Shown here: positions 47,925 through 60,334 of the stretch, in pieces
Position numbering within the stretch: the first letter of the stretch is position 1
How the letters are laid out: each line of letters opens with the position of its first letter
Source: Pohlia nutans
Taxonomy: Eukaryota; Streptophyta; Bryopsida; Bryales; Mniaceae
Assembly (NCBI GenBank): GCA_022496805.1
Contig: CM040106.1
Span: 3,534,001-3,598,000 of the forward strand
Reading direction: 5' to 3'
Length of the DNA stretch: 64,000 nucleotides
The notes under the pieces: generated by a model
Told to the model about the DNA's origin: nothing
What the model saw: the letters and a program-made list of their open reading frames with translations, nothing else
Database searches by the model: none
Position numbers and translations under genes: made by a program

Positions 47925-50900
47925 CTAAGCATCTTCAATGTTGACATTGTGGGCAACATCCTCGATGTCCACGTCATTGGCAGCGTCCTCAATGGCCACA
48001 TCGTTGGCAACATCCTCAATGTCCACATCGTTAGCAGCATCCCGTTCTTCTTCGTTGTCGCCCCCATTTCCAACCATGTCCCCATCGCAATTCCATTCGA
48101 GGTCGCCCTCCCTAAAGCCATCCCCTCCACCTCCCACGAAGTCTTCAGTAACCCACGCTTTGCCGACATGCAGTCGCCTTGACCGCCAGTTCTTCTAAAT
48201 GTTGGCAGCATTTGATTGATGCCACCGCTCGCGTCTTCTGCATGCAGCTGCGTCTCTTGCTTCATCATCAGGGGAATGGACGACTCTTAAGCACTCTAAT
48301 TTCTTGTTGTATCGATGCTATATATTTCGGTACCAATGCTGGAATTGTTGCAAAAGGACACTGATGCGTGCCTTGCCACCACCATGAGCTGTATGTGCTT
48401 GATTTGTTGCCTTCACTTGATGGTGAGATTTCTCCATACCCTGACAACTCCAGACTCTGAGACTACCATATTGTTCCACAAACCAACTTGAGCGCCTCAC
48501 AAGTGCGTGCTGTCACCAAGAAGAAGAAAGTTAAAACCCGTTGCCCTGATGAAGTAAGTGGCTCGTCAAGAAAGGAACTGGATTTTGACAAACGGATTAA
48601 CGAACATACCATGTAATGGGAAACAAGCTCCTCCCCAAAGACCTTCAAATATGCCCTTCCCCAATGTTCTATCTACTGTTTGAACTGCAGTCGTTGTGCT
48701 GCTGTCAACATTAATCCAGTCAAATATGATAGGACCTCCTCAAAGGCTTGTCACATAGCAGCCTTGGCAATGTGGTCCGCACCATTGCAAGTATTATTAT
48801 TCTCGGCTTGACAAACATCTTTCCACGCTTTATCGTTGCCAGACCAAACGCTCGGCTTGAAAAGCCTGTTGGCAACGACACCACTGAGAGATGGTTTCTG
48901 TGGCACGTTGCCACTGTTACCAGCGAGCTTCGGGTTTTTTCTAATCTCCACGTTCCCTCCATGAGCCCCGATCGCTGACAATGACTTCTCCATCTGCTCG
49001 ATTGCAGTAGCCCTAAGTTTTTGATCTTGTATGTTCCAAACATACATGATATGCATGTGCTGAATCTTCTTCGTTAATCCAACCTGGGCATGCAGTGTAC
49101 AAATGTGCACTCTCGACAAAGGAATTGGCAAGATGGACCTCCACCTGGCGGATGCTATCATGTCACAAGGTTCTGCTGCCGCACCGCTCGCAAACAGTCC
49201 TCCCGCCCAGTTTGCCTTAGCACGACCTCTGATGGCAGCACTTGCCTAACTTGCTGTCCCCACTGTAGCTTGAATCCTCTTTTGCTCACAATGTATGCAA
49301 TTCATTGCGCATGTAGGCCCAGATTCCAGCCCGTACATACACGTAATAGTCTTCATATCCGCTGCGAGGTGCCACTCCACATGGAATTCACGAACTCGGG
49401 GGACTTGCAGTTTTTGGCCACTTGATTGTGCTGTAATCACAGCTCGGAACTTGGATTGTGCAGATATCAAAGACAAAACATCGTATGACTCCTTCTCCAC
49501 CTCAAAGGTTGCAACGGGCCAGATTTCTTGCTCGGACTGTGCTGAGAAGTACTTGTCATGGTCCTTCTGAATGTCAGTGTCCATTGCCATGTTCATCAAT
49601 GTGATACTAACACGTTCAAATTTTTTCCTATTAACTATCTCTGCCTCGTCGAGTTTTAGGACAATGATCAGCGGTGCCCCTCTCAACTCGGCACAACCAT
49701 ATTAAGTGGAAGTGAGGGCACATTCAATGTAACAAGAAGCTATTCTCTTTGCTGTATGCAGTCAATGTGGCTGCTGACACCAAACGGACAAACAGTGAGC
49801 CACGAACATGATCAAAGGGGGAACCATACCTATTTCCGTGATGCTGTAGAAGATCACCATGCTTTGTTGGACCACCTCAAGGTCAGTGAATAATGAATTC
49901 TTTTCAGTCAAGACTACATCCTTCCGTGTGTCGTCGGATTTCTTGGTTTTCTTGGATGTCATTGGCAGCTCCATTCGACCTTCAATGTGGTAGTATTCGC
50001 CAATAAATTGTGGCAAGTTGGCATTCAACTCCTGCCGAGGCAATTTCACGTGATAGGGGCTGGGTAGATTGCTAGCTTTTATATCTTTGTTCAAAATAGC
50101 AATTGGACCCCTCACGGCTTTGTAAATAGCACCGTATCCCCGATGAGACACCCCTGTTTGGTGGCAAGCAGTAAGAATTTTATCCGGTTCTAGCATTCCA
50201 ATTGATTTGAGAACGTTGTTACCAATCTTGGTCTCAAAATGTCCCATAGTAGGGTGACTCGCAAGGGCCAGACCTTCGTGCCTAGATAGTATCTTGGCTA
50301 GAGCTACCGCGGTTCTGGTTTGTGACTCTTTATCCCCATGAAGTCGTTGGCTCTCACGCTCGCCCCGGTTGAGGTCATTGATAGTTTGCACGAGATGTGG
50401 TTGCAACACTCTTCTAATGAGCTTCACTCTGCGTTTTGCACCACCTGTACCAGGATTCATCTCATGAATCCCTCTAAGCAACCGAGCCCTACGTCGCATT
50501 CCCATAGGCGTGTCTTTCATTGCACTGGCGCTTTGCTGGAGGCGCTCTGATTTGTGCTGCCACCGGTGCACCTCAGATTCCAGATGCTGCACCCTTATGT
50601 TATAAGTTTTCTCTTTGTCGTCCATCTCTTTGCTAATAGCCTGTAATTCAGCCCGCAATTCCATGCATGTATTCTCTAAGTCTCTACAACGGTCTAGTCG
50701 TTCGGTGCTGACAGCAGCTTCGCCTCTACACTCAATCACTTCCTCTTGCAGCAGTCTGCATCGCATTTCCAACATACTTCGGTGTGGACCTCCTTAGGGG
50801 CCTAGCTCCAATCTGCATATATAACCATGCAGGCCCAGCTCTCTATGGCATATGAATTGGAGGCATTCCTTATGAGTTCTGAATGGAGGTGGCTTCCCCG

Positions 50901-52053
50901 TTACTGGATCAACCGGGTAAATGCTGCCATCGGTCCACAAGTCAATATTTGTATCCTCGGCTGCCCTCCGTGCTGGAAACGTTGATGGACACGACCGTTC
51001 ATTTCGCAGAGAACCTCGCCTAATAATTGGTGCATAGCACGCATCAAGCAAAACTTGGAGAACATACAAAGCACTAGGTGCAAGCCTTGCTGCCATCGAG
51101 AACCCAAAAATCCAAAGCAGTGATTGAATCTCCCAAGGCTTCAGAACGGTCATGACGCTATGTGGACAAACCTGGAAGTTTCGAATTACCCTAAACCCAA
51201 TCGCTGTCAACAAGTAGCTCTAAACCCTAATCATCGTTGCTGGAAGAAACATCTCCCCTTCCACAATTACTACCCTAGGACAGTGGAAAAAATGCCGCTT
51301 ACAGCATGCATCGTGTCCATCGAGGTAGGAGTTTTAGAAACTCCCTTGTATCTACCCAAACGCCATAATTTCTAAAACTGATATGGAAAAACCTTGGGCG
51401 TGGGATTTGCGGAAGTTGGAGGAAGCCGTTGTGTCAGCAAACTGCGATGGTTACAGAATTCACAATCCCCGATTGCCATCGAGAAACTAGCTATGACTAG
51501 TAGTTGTGGCAAATTACCTTCCCATGAATCTGGCAATGTCGGAAGGCAGAACCACCGGCGTCCTCTTGCTAACCGGACCTCCTAAGCCGTTGGTGCCAGC
51601 GGACGCTTTTGGCATAAAAATGAAAATTTGTGCTTCTACCCTCAACATGGGGCGCCCGTGTGTTTCATGAATTTCGCAAGAATTCACCGTAATTTGGGCC
51701 AGCCGTTGTAGAGACGCCAAATTGTACGCACGATCCTTCATAGCTGCGTTTCCTAGGTAGGAAACAGCGTAGGTGCCGGCCGCACTCCATTGTGAAGTCG
51801 TTGAGCCAACAAACTTCCATCGGCCGGCTTGGAAAACCGTTGGCAACGATCGCTCCGGATTGAAGGCTGTGCAGAGGTGGAAATGCTCTTCTCCGGTCGA
51901 TGGCCAAACACCCCGGCCACGTCTGCGCCAACAAGCCGGCCTCCACGCCACGCAACTCCATTCCAACATCATTAGGGAAGTGCAATAACTCTGTGGGCAA
52001 CGTTTTGGACCGCCGTTGGCACCTGCAGAGGGGAGTTTGGGCAACCGGTTCAC
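47925..52053 (-). pseudogene. Transposase-like gene of unassigned superfamily
   Basis: Minus-strand exons: about 52053-51518; 51171-49830, containing one TAA at 50796-50794; and 49679-48610, with TAG at 49248-49246, TGA at 48753-48751 and another TAG near 48685. A degraded tail runs to 47925. Introns have GT-AG ends and keep frame (exon 2 to 3 is phase 1). Exon 2 has a coiled coil and a basic patch. Exon 3 has LIIVLKLDEAEI, then EWHLAADMKTITCMYGLESG with CIHCEQK, then RVHICTLHAQVG and GAHGGNVEIRK. A strand-Asp, a later Asp in an 'L-D-x-K' site and Cys/His ligands fit an RNase H-fold DDE transposase. Family and acidic third residue are not established. The tail encodes acidic DV(D/A)IEDxAND repeats. 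Confidence 0.5.
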
Positions 52054-52099
52054 CTAACACGGGTTGCCTTACGAGGCCCTTTGGAACTCCATTTTTCTC

Positions 52100-52400
52100 C
52101 TAATGCGGAAGAGGAAATAGAGAAAACACTATAAAGCTTACAATGATGGTAGAGCACAGAATAAAGATGATTACCAGGTGCTAAAGTAGTTGATTTATTT
52201 GCGGCATTCATTTCTGCAACATCCATCAGTGTGTGCTTCCATCAAGGTGTGTTACATTACTGAAACTGAGAAACTTCCATCATGGTGTGCTTTACACTAA
52301 ACCCAACATCTCTTTCAAGGGCCTTCCAATTTGCAAGCCGACAATGATCCTAAGTACATGACCCTAAGTGTCTATTGGCAATGATCCTTAGAAGATTCAC
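52100..52400. other. Non-coding DNA with short repeats
   Basis: The phrase acttccatcatggtgtgctttac and relatives (gtgtgcttccatcaaggtgtg) recur in 52220-52295. Nothing coding is visible. Confidence 0.4.
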
Positions 52401-52404
52401 CACA

Positions 52405-52765
52405 ATTCTTTACCGCGCAATAGGCAAACAGAAACACAAAACATTGCAGAAATAACCAAATCATTATTGCCAGAGTTGCACTTTCCCGAGTGAGGTTGAG
52501 CGATCTGAAGGCAGTCGAGGTTACTTCTGGTCTTGAGGCGGTTTGCTGGCTTCTTCCTGCTTTTGAGCGTTCCTCGTTGCCTTCTCAATGTTTCAGTTTC
52601 CTTCTACTTCGGTGTTGCGTGGGCTAGGCGTGGATATTCTCTTCGACGGCACAAACCCTTGAACCCCCGCACAAACCTTTGAACCCTCGCACAAACCCCT
52701 GCAGCCCCACAAACCCAAGCCCACAAAGTGATGAAGCTCCCTCAAACCCTAGTTCACGTCGGACA
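52405..52765 (-). repeat. Inverted-repeat arm matching 35940-36365
   Basis: Reverse complement of the arm near 36 kb, with shared cacaaacccctgcagcccca, ttcgacggcacaaacccttg and ggttacttctggtcttgagg. It lacks about 120 bp present in the 36-kb copy. The equivalent basic first-exon frame is therefore shortened. Confidence 0.6.
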
Positions 52766-52849
52766 AGAAGAAGCCAAGCTCCCGCGCAACTCACATCCAG
52801 ATGGATCCCAAGCACTGGCCAAAGTTTGATTTTTGCCAACAAGGCACGG

Positions 52850-54500
52850 GCAAGTAAAGTAATGGAAAACCACTATTGGCGGGACCCATCATTTGATCTT
52901 GCAAATCTGCAGAGGGTTGATTATCTCTCTAATGCCAATATGCATAGTATAGTTCCCTTTCTATGAGCCCTTTTGCCTGTAAGGCGGTCATCAAAAACAA
53001 AAGACCACTTCTCTTGTGCTTATGAAAGGGGAATGCAAGTGCTTCTCAATTGATTGTATTTATCATACAAGCTACATTGAGAAATATTATCTCTACGAGC
53101 TTTTGGAGAAAATTTAAGAAAAGAAGCACGTCAAATATCGCTCAAGCTACTGAGAAAGTTGGCAGCAAATTTAACATTGCATTGGCCTTATAGATTTTAT
53201 GGTAAGCGGTCACTCCAAAAAAATGCAGATGGAAAAACCATAGTAGGGACTTTTTTCCTTGATTTGAGTATTTTCATTTTGTGAGGCATTTTGTCAACAT
53301 TAGTGTGAGCTCAAAAACCACCATGGAGGTGGAATTTGGTCACAAGGGGCTATTAAAACAAAATTACATGAAGAGTGGAACAAGGGAGGAAAGGAGACAA
53401 GAAGAAGATGGGGAACAAGAATAAAATGAGGAGAAATACCCCCCCGGATCACATTGAAGTGTTTTTTAGTTTTTAAGTCGCCATTTCTCCATCCTAGCTT
53501 GGATCGGGGCGTGCCTAAGCTTTTTGGAGAGCTTAGTTGATTTTTCATCCACCCACAAAATCTCAAAATCATAGGATCAAAACCCTAGGACTAATTGCTA
53601 AAATACTGAGACCCTTTCTTTCGCCACCGGTTGGGAAACGCCTTTGACACCCTTAACTTTGGAAGGCAATATCTCACTCTCTATAACTTGGAATAGGACG
53701 TGCTTACTACCATTGGAAAGGTATACAAGAGATCTACGACCATGTTAAATCTCGCTCTACTTGAAAAAGAAACGAGGGACTGATGGGGAAAAAACCGAGA
53801 GACCTTCAATGGAGATTAACAAAAGACATCACACTATACTTGAGTTCAAAGCAACTACTAATACAATGGAGGAGGAGATCAAGAGGAATGAAAAGGAGGC
53901 CCACGGCCTTTCTTCTCTTATCAATTAATCATCACTAAGAGAGAAGAAAGAGAATCAAGATGAATCAATAAACAATGAGAGGGATTGATTTTTTGAAGCT
54001 TAAAATCAAGCTCTTAAGTACAAAAGATGAAGCCCCCAAAAGGCGGCTCACCCTAACCCTAAGGCTTAAAGACCTATCTAAGGCGTTAACGGATGAATGA
54101 AGCTCCAACTTCCACGGCGCTCCATCTTGAAGAACTTCCACGAATGAATGTAACTCACAAACACCATCACGAAGTCAAATGGAAAAAACCAAAACAATCA
54201 AGTCACAAACACAAACATGAATATCAAAGTTAATTGCACAAGGCCAACGATAAAACATCCAACTCTAAATCAAACAACTAAACCTATTCCTATACTTTGG
54301 ATTCACTAGGGGGTTTTTTTTCTCCTCTAGTCCTTCCACACTAATCTAACCTAAAGCTTAAATTCAATGCCAAATGTCCTACCGAAGGCCTTGCAACAAC
54401 CATCCTCTAACATGCATATTGTATCCACAACTTAATTACCTTAATTTCACCAAAGTACTTCAAGATTGCATTGTTTGTTAACAATTCATTCATAAAAGAA
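52850..54500. other. Non-coding DNA
   Basis: Only short unrelated frames. The segment 53600-53760 (accggttgggaaacgcc, ggaaggcaatatctcactct) reads like untranslated retroelement or repeat DNA, but no paired copy is present in this window. Confidence 0.35.
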
Positions 54501-54881
54501 ACAATAAATGACAATTAAACAAGAGAGCCTCATCAAACTCTCACAATTAGAAACTACTAGTATTCAAAGCATTGCAGTAGCTTGGAAAATACATTGTCGT
54601 GGTTTTTTAACCCAAATTCCCGTGCTCCTTAGCTTGTTTCCTAGCTTTGGCGATATCTTTGTATGTGTAGAAGTTAGCTTTTGCAATCTCGTGAATGGTC
54701 CACCATGCAGTGGAACACACTTTCTTTCTCTTCAAAATTATTCCTTGCTAGCAGGAGCTTTGTGGATCTGTCTTTGCACCTCAAGAAGACACTTCTTTCG
54801 AGCAAATATCCCATTGTTAACATAAATTTGAGTGCAAATGGCTTGAATTTTCCCCACGCAAGAGGGCTGCAAGCAATTCTT

Positions 54882-55383
54882 CTAAGAAACATGTTTGTGG
54901 AGAGACTCCAGTGATTGCAAGAAGGCCTTCTTTTTTGGAAGGATGTTAGTCTCCATTCTTTTATAAAAGCTCTTATAGGAACAAACCTCTTTACGAATTC
55001 TGCAATTAATAGCACTCATGGCCACGTTGTATACATGTGTCTGGTCATGGTCATACAAACTAACACCATTAAGAAAAACTTGTTTGATGTGCCAACAATG
55101 AATTGACCACATCCCTCTGGATAAGACTTCCTCCTTGGATAATGACTCCGCAATTTGAACGGCAACTCGATCATTGCCAAGAAGCTTCCTGTCGTTGTTG
55201 AAAAAAAGATTTGGTTCGTCATTTTGGCACACTGCATTCGCAACGTTAACCCCTTCATTGTTACGAAGAGTGACTAGTTTGAAGTTCCATTTTGAGCTAG
55301 GAATCCCGTCAAAAATAGCACCATCAGGAGGTAATGTAGGTAAGGGTTTGCAAATTTTGCAGGTCCATTTGTATCTATTCTAC
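54882..55383 (-). CDS. Unrecognised exon with CxxC motif
   Basis: An open minus-strand frame starts around 55383 (YKWTCKICKPLPTLPPDG), passes 55232 and ends at 54882. It contains NLFFNNDRKLLGNDRVAVQI, GMWSIHCWHIKQVFLNGV and CSYKSFYKRMETN. The N-terminal Cys-x-x-Cys could be half of a zinc site whose other half is in an upstream exon. A second minus-strand frame at 54674-55015 overlaps its end. The amino-acid composition is protein-like, but I cannot assign a family, and it may be transposon-derived. Confidence 0.35.
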
Positions 55384-55399
55384 AAAAAAAACGTCACCA

Positions 55400-55930
55400 A
55401 TTCATAAGTGTATTGACTAATAGCGGTTGCAGACCTGATCTCTACAAGAAGATTTTTAAAACTATAGGATTAACATGCAATATCACTAAATGTATTGATA
55501 AACCTATCATTGAATCAACGATACTCTAGAATACTCTGAAGTTTGAACACTTCAACCCATTACGTCTTCAAACTAAAGATTAAAACTACAAATTCAATTA
55601 GTATTATGCAAATACAACATTAAAAAATGTTATCCTTGAATCAACAATAATACGGAAAGGTCGTATGCGAGCAGTGAGCGGAGAGCGGAGAGCAGAGTGC
55701 AGAAATTGAAGAACAGACTTCAAACATTTTTGCAGTCATTTTCAGGGTGAAGGATCCTATAACCGTGGATTTTCTCATTTTTTTATTAATATATTTTGGG
55801 AGAATTGGCGTGTATAACTGTGGAAATTAGCAGTGACATATGGAATTTGGGACATTCATCCATGGGTTTTCATACGACATTCATTCACATTCATCGATGT
55901 GTGGGACATTCATCCGGGAATCACTCATGC
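55400..55930. other. Non-coding AT-rich DNA
   Basis: No supported gene. It includes a short repeated gagcagtgagcggagagcgg patch near 55670. From 55830 it grades into the satellite. Confidence 0.4.
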
Positions 55931-57060
55931 ACTTGTGTCACTCCATAGACCAAACTCGCACCACATCCTAATTTGCGTTACTCACACCACAACTAACTCC
56001 ATTACTCACACCAAAGTCTGACTCGCAATACTTTCACAACACATCTGACTCGATTACCCACACCACAGTCTGACTCGCGTTACTCTCAAACCACAACTGA
56101 CTCCATTATTCACACCAAACACTAACTCGCGTTACTCACACACCACAGCCTGACTCCGCTACTCACACCATCATCTCGATGCATTTCTCGCATCACAGCT
56201 GACTCGCGTTACTTGCACCAAGACCAGCACTTGGCTAACATGAACACATGACTCTTACTACACAAACACCAAGACCAGCCTAAACTCCAACCACAACCTA
56301 ACTCGCGTTACTCGTAACACAGCCTGAATCCGTTACTCATACCATCGCCCCTATGCATTTCTTGCAACACAACTGACAAGCATGACTGGCACCAAGACCA
56401 GCACTTGACTCGATTACCAACACTCTCACCACGGCATGACTCACGCCACTCACAACACAGCCTGACTCCGTTACTCAAACCATAGCCTGACTCCGTTATT
56501 CAAACCACAGCACGCAATGAAACTCACACCACAGCCTGACTCAGTTAATCGTACCACATCTGACTTACGTTACTCACACCCACGCGTTTCTCGCACCCAT
56601 GCAGCACTTGCGATACTCACACCATACAGCCTAATTTGCGCTACTCGCACCACAGACCAACTCCATCACTCACAAAACTCAGGCTGATTTGCATCACAGC
56701 TTAACTTGCAATACTTGCACCACAGTCTGACTCCTTAACCTACACCACAGCCGATGACCTAAGCACGATAAGAATTATTGTGACCAAGCGACCAGATCAA
56801 GCTTCGAACCCGACAACCGCCTAACTCTGTTATTCACACCACATCTGACTCGCGTTACTCCCACCACAACTTAGTCGCCTTACTCACACCACAACTGGAT
56901 CGCATAAGTCTCACCACGGCATGAATCACGCCACTCACACCTTAGCCTGACTTGCGCTACTCAAACCACAGCGTGACTCTGTTACTCAAACCACAGCCTA
57001 ACTCTGTTACTCAAACCAGACCACGCGATGATACTCACACCACATCCTAACTCCAACATG
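55930..57060. repeat. Degenerate satellite, ~28-30 bp unit
   Basis: About 1.1 kb of imperfect head-to-tail units built on 'actcacaccacagcctgact' plus 'ccgttact' or 'cgcgttact'. Unit length and sequence vary widely. There are no long open frames, consistent with a non-coding minisatellite. Confidence 0.8.
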
Positions 57061-57531
57061 AAAACCAGCACCTTGACAGGATGAATACCAATGCTACACA
57101 CTAGATATATAATTTAGTTGCAAGGAAATACAGTATTGTTAAAGGCTATTCACTAATTGCCTCATCATCCACATAAATCAAACCATTATTAATGATGCTC
57201 GTGCATTGCCACATTGAGCCTTCCTCCAAATCACGAGGTTGAAATTGAGTCACATCTAGTAAGATCAAAATGAACCTCAATAGCAACATCTAAATATTTT
57301 AAAACACGAGAGTCATACTTCGGGGGAGGTTCTAAAATAGGAGGTGGAGATGCTTCCTATGCTTGCAACTGTGCAATATCTTCCGCATATGAAGGCAGTC
57401 TCCAACTCTTAGCCGAACTTGCAAAGAGCCTGGCATGTAGTAACACAAGGAATGTTTAGACACAGAAGAAGTAATAATGATCAAAATACAACAAAGATTA
57501 CAGATGAATAGAAACAGTACGCGACACTTAC

Positions 57532-58960
57532 TTACTCAGGGTCCTCCAGACGACGGCGCTTCACTGCAGGAGCCTTCTTTGGCTTCTTTGGAGATAGTAC
57601 AGGAGCAGGAGACAATGGTGGAGCCATTGCAAGAGATATCATGGGCTGTAGAACAGCCTCAAACAGCTTCTTGTCACCCTCCATTTCCAAAACGTGCCTA
57701 CCAATATTCTTGCAAGCAATGATGGAATTCCCTAGAAAGAACCACGGCATAAACCACGACATAAATACATATTAACAACAATGAAAAATATTAGCAAAGA
57801 AAAATAATGAGAATTTGCTAGGAAAAGCAATGTAGAATAGTTCATACCAGTGCCAGCTGCTACATTGATGACATGGTCTCGAGTAGTGGTCAACGCCAAA
57901 ACAAGGTAAGCAAAAAAATACTCATCCTTCTCCCTTGGGCCTCGCCATGGACGAGCACCATCCATCAGAGGGTTGGTGCAGTGATTGATCAACGTGTCGT
58001 TGAGGCCGACGTTTAAACCATGGGCAACCAACTCTGGTACGTCACGAATATAAAATGCTGAACTCCAAGACACAGAGTCCTCGGACAGAGGCACGCACTT
58101 GAGCAGAAGAATATTAAACTTATTTATTGTAATTTGGGAACCTTTGCCAAACTCTTGGGAAAATAGTTAACCCCCATCCACTCTTTACAGATTGCAAATC
58201 CAAAAGCGTCAAAGAAGGTCTCAATGTCATCAAGGAACTCGCCATTGTCAAACGGAAAGAAGAGCAGCAATGCGCCATTACCATGTAGAATCTCATTTGC
58301 AAAGTCAAACAACTCCTGCAAATAGTCCTCAGACTTCACATTCCAAGTAGGTACCACAAATGATGGCATCGAGACATTTGGCACCGGTAGATCCTCTGGT
58401 AAGTCTGCAATCACCAATTCTACATGTCCACGCACAGACGCCAATCCACGGAAGCAACAAAAAAGAGAAGGAGAGCATGAAAGAGCAAAGTTTTGAACCT
58501 CACAAAAATGTTGCTGCTGCTAAAGAATAGAGGCGTTGATGACCGAGGCTTGCGAATTAAACTCACTGGATCCAGGCTGTGACAAAGTAGGGGGACTCGG
58601 TTGCTGCACCCGGCTTTGAGAGAGTGGAAGGGGGACATTGTGGGCATCAGTCATCACCGTGTCTCCTCCAGTAGTAGTGCATACAACCTTTCCCTTGGTT
58701 GTGACCTTCTTCGATGCAACCTCCGTGACACTGCTGTCAACCTTCGTTGCCGCCTTCTTCTTTGACTTTGTTGCATCCTCAGCTGCAGTCTCATCAGCAT
58801 CCTCCTCTTCATCTTTGTCCTCATCAGACAGCTTGATCACAGGAGTCAAAGACTTCTTGACTTTAGCCTCCGAGTCAGGTACAAAACTCTTGGGGCACTC
58901 GATGTACCAGCAGCATTCCAAGAGGTGATCCTTGCTGAAGTTCCTCTTCTGCGTCTTTGA
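57532..58960 (-). CDS. Beta-class DNA methyltransferase-like protein
   Basis: Three minus-strand exons join cleanly: 58444-58142 (open upstream, phase 0 end), 58097-57848 and 57731-57532; introns are 44 and 116 bp with GT-AG ends. They read ELVIADLPEDLPV and GALLLFFPFDNGEFLDDI, then RPWRGPREKDEYFFAYLVLA. After the last junction comes NVAAGTGNSIIACKN, then IGRHVLEMEGD. The catalytic segment before an A-G-T-G AdoMet site is the circular order of beta-class N4-cytosine/N6-adenine DNA methyltransferases. The DPPY motif reads D-L-P-E, so activity is doubtful. An upstream Lys/Glu/Ser-rich frame (58960-58520) probably belongs to it; a TAG at its end interrupts a Gln run and the junction is unresolved. 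The gene ends about 0.5 kb before the satellite and lies beside the second CACTA copy. Confidence 0.6.
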
Positions 58961-59333
58961 AAAGATGTATGTCGGTGAGGAATAATTGCACTATCCTTGT
59001 ACACAAGGTGGTAACTTTGAAATTGCCCAACTTTGAAGAGCACTTGTTTCATGTACCTAAACAATGAACAAAATATCAACTCACTTTCAATCTAGATTCC
59101 TCGTATTGCATAAGTCTCCCATTACTCGCATTGCTCATAATACACTATGTAAGAGTGGATAACTAACCTTAGACAGAGTCGCTTTACAACAAGGTCACCG
59201 TCTTTGACTTTCTCAAACTTCGTGGATTTTACATACGCGTTAGGGCGCATAACATACATGTTAAGGCCGTAGTGCGCATATCAAACATCTCCATGACCGT
59301 GAGCAATCAATCATGTAACTGTAACGGGCATCC
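58961..59333. other. Possible 5' part of the methyltransferase-like gene
   Basis: A minus-strand frame at 59079-58961 (YMKQVLFKVGQFQSYHLVYK) follows a tttag-type acceptor near 59063 and may be an earlier exon. The remainder shows no signal. Confidence 0.3.
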
Positions 59334-59430
59334 TTATGAAAGAGTGTGTAGCTTTGGTCAAGTGAGAGAAGTGTGGGGACGCAGTTTTGGAGTGATCCAT
59401 TTTATCATAGATGATAGTTAGCATTTTGTG
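59334..59430. repeat. Dispersed repeat, other copy at 35091-35190
   Basis: Same orientation as the 35-kb copy, sharing gtgagagaagtgtggggacg and gtgatccattttatcat. It ends about 50 bp before the terminus of the second CACTA copy. Confidence 0.65.
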
Positions 59431-60229
59431 GATGGAATTGTTGGCATGAAGGGAGACGAGGCAAAAGCAGAAGGAGGAAATAGCACTACCACACATTGGT
59501 ACTTTTATGACTGGGAGAATATGACTGGGGGTAACAGGCGACTGCCGGCTGTCACATTCTGCGAGGGCAAAATTGTCGGCGGAAGCCAAATTAGACAATG
59601 TGACTGGCAGTCATATTTTGCAGTCATATTTGCGACGTGTACCATATAAAGTGGGTGGGAGGGTCGTATATCTTTGTAGGGAACAAATGGGAACGTTCCT
59701 GGGGAACGCCCAGTCATATTTGGCAGTCACATTTTTCTCCTAGTCATATTTTGCTGTCACATTTCCCCTATCGTCATTTTTTTTTTTGGGCAGCCCAAGA
59801 TTATAAACACTACCCGAGACAGTTTACATGTATTTTGGCCCTCTCAATCACTATATAGTATGAGGGCTTAGGGTATATATTTTATAGGGAGAATTTGTGT
59901 CCAAAATTGAGTAATGTTTTATTTGAGTTACAGTAGTTGGGAATTGTCCAAGTATATTATTTTCATAGTTGATTAATTAATTATTTATTCATTCTATGGG
60001 GGGGAGGGGGGAAATTGGCGAGGAATATATAAAGTAGTTATTGCCGGTTTATTTTATTGTGTACATGCATACTGTAGTAGTTAAAAAATGGCGTAGACAT
60101 GCATTGGGAGGAAATAATGAAATAAATGAGTGTTATGTGGCCAAGACAATAGTTTACTAAATATGTTTGTGTATATATATATGTATATGTGTATATATAT
60201 ATACATCAAAGTTTCATATATACAACTTG

Positions 60230-60311
60230 TTGGATGCTAAGTTATCATAAGAATATTATCACATTTTGCTAACTTAGCATCCAACTTTGCAACTAATGTG
60301 ATAATATTCTT
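60230..60311. repeat. Two interleaved inverted repeats
   Basis: TTGGATGCTAAGTTA (60230-60244) pairs with TAACTTAGCATCCAA (60270-60284). AAGAATATTATCACATT (60249-60265) pairs with AATGTGATAATATTCTT (60295-60311). The order a-b-a'-b' would form a pseudoknot if transcribed. All four arms are perfect complements of 15 and 17 bases. Confidence 0.85.
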
Positions 60312-60334
60312 TTGTCTTGTTTACAACAAAAATG

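Noticed and set aside
55930..57060. Degenerate satellite as a centromeric array
   Set aside because: Only about 1.1 kb, with highly variable units and no longer-range periodicity.
58638..58928. Plus-strand Ser/Val-rich frame
   Set aside because: It is opposite the charged minus-strand linker of the methyltransferase-like gene and has no independent features.
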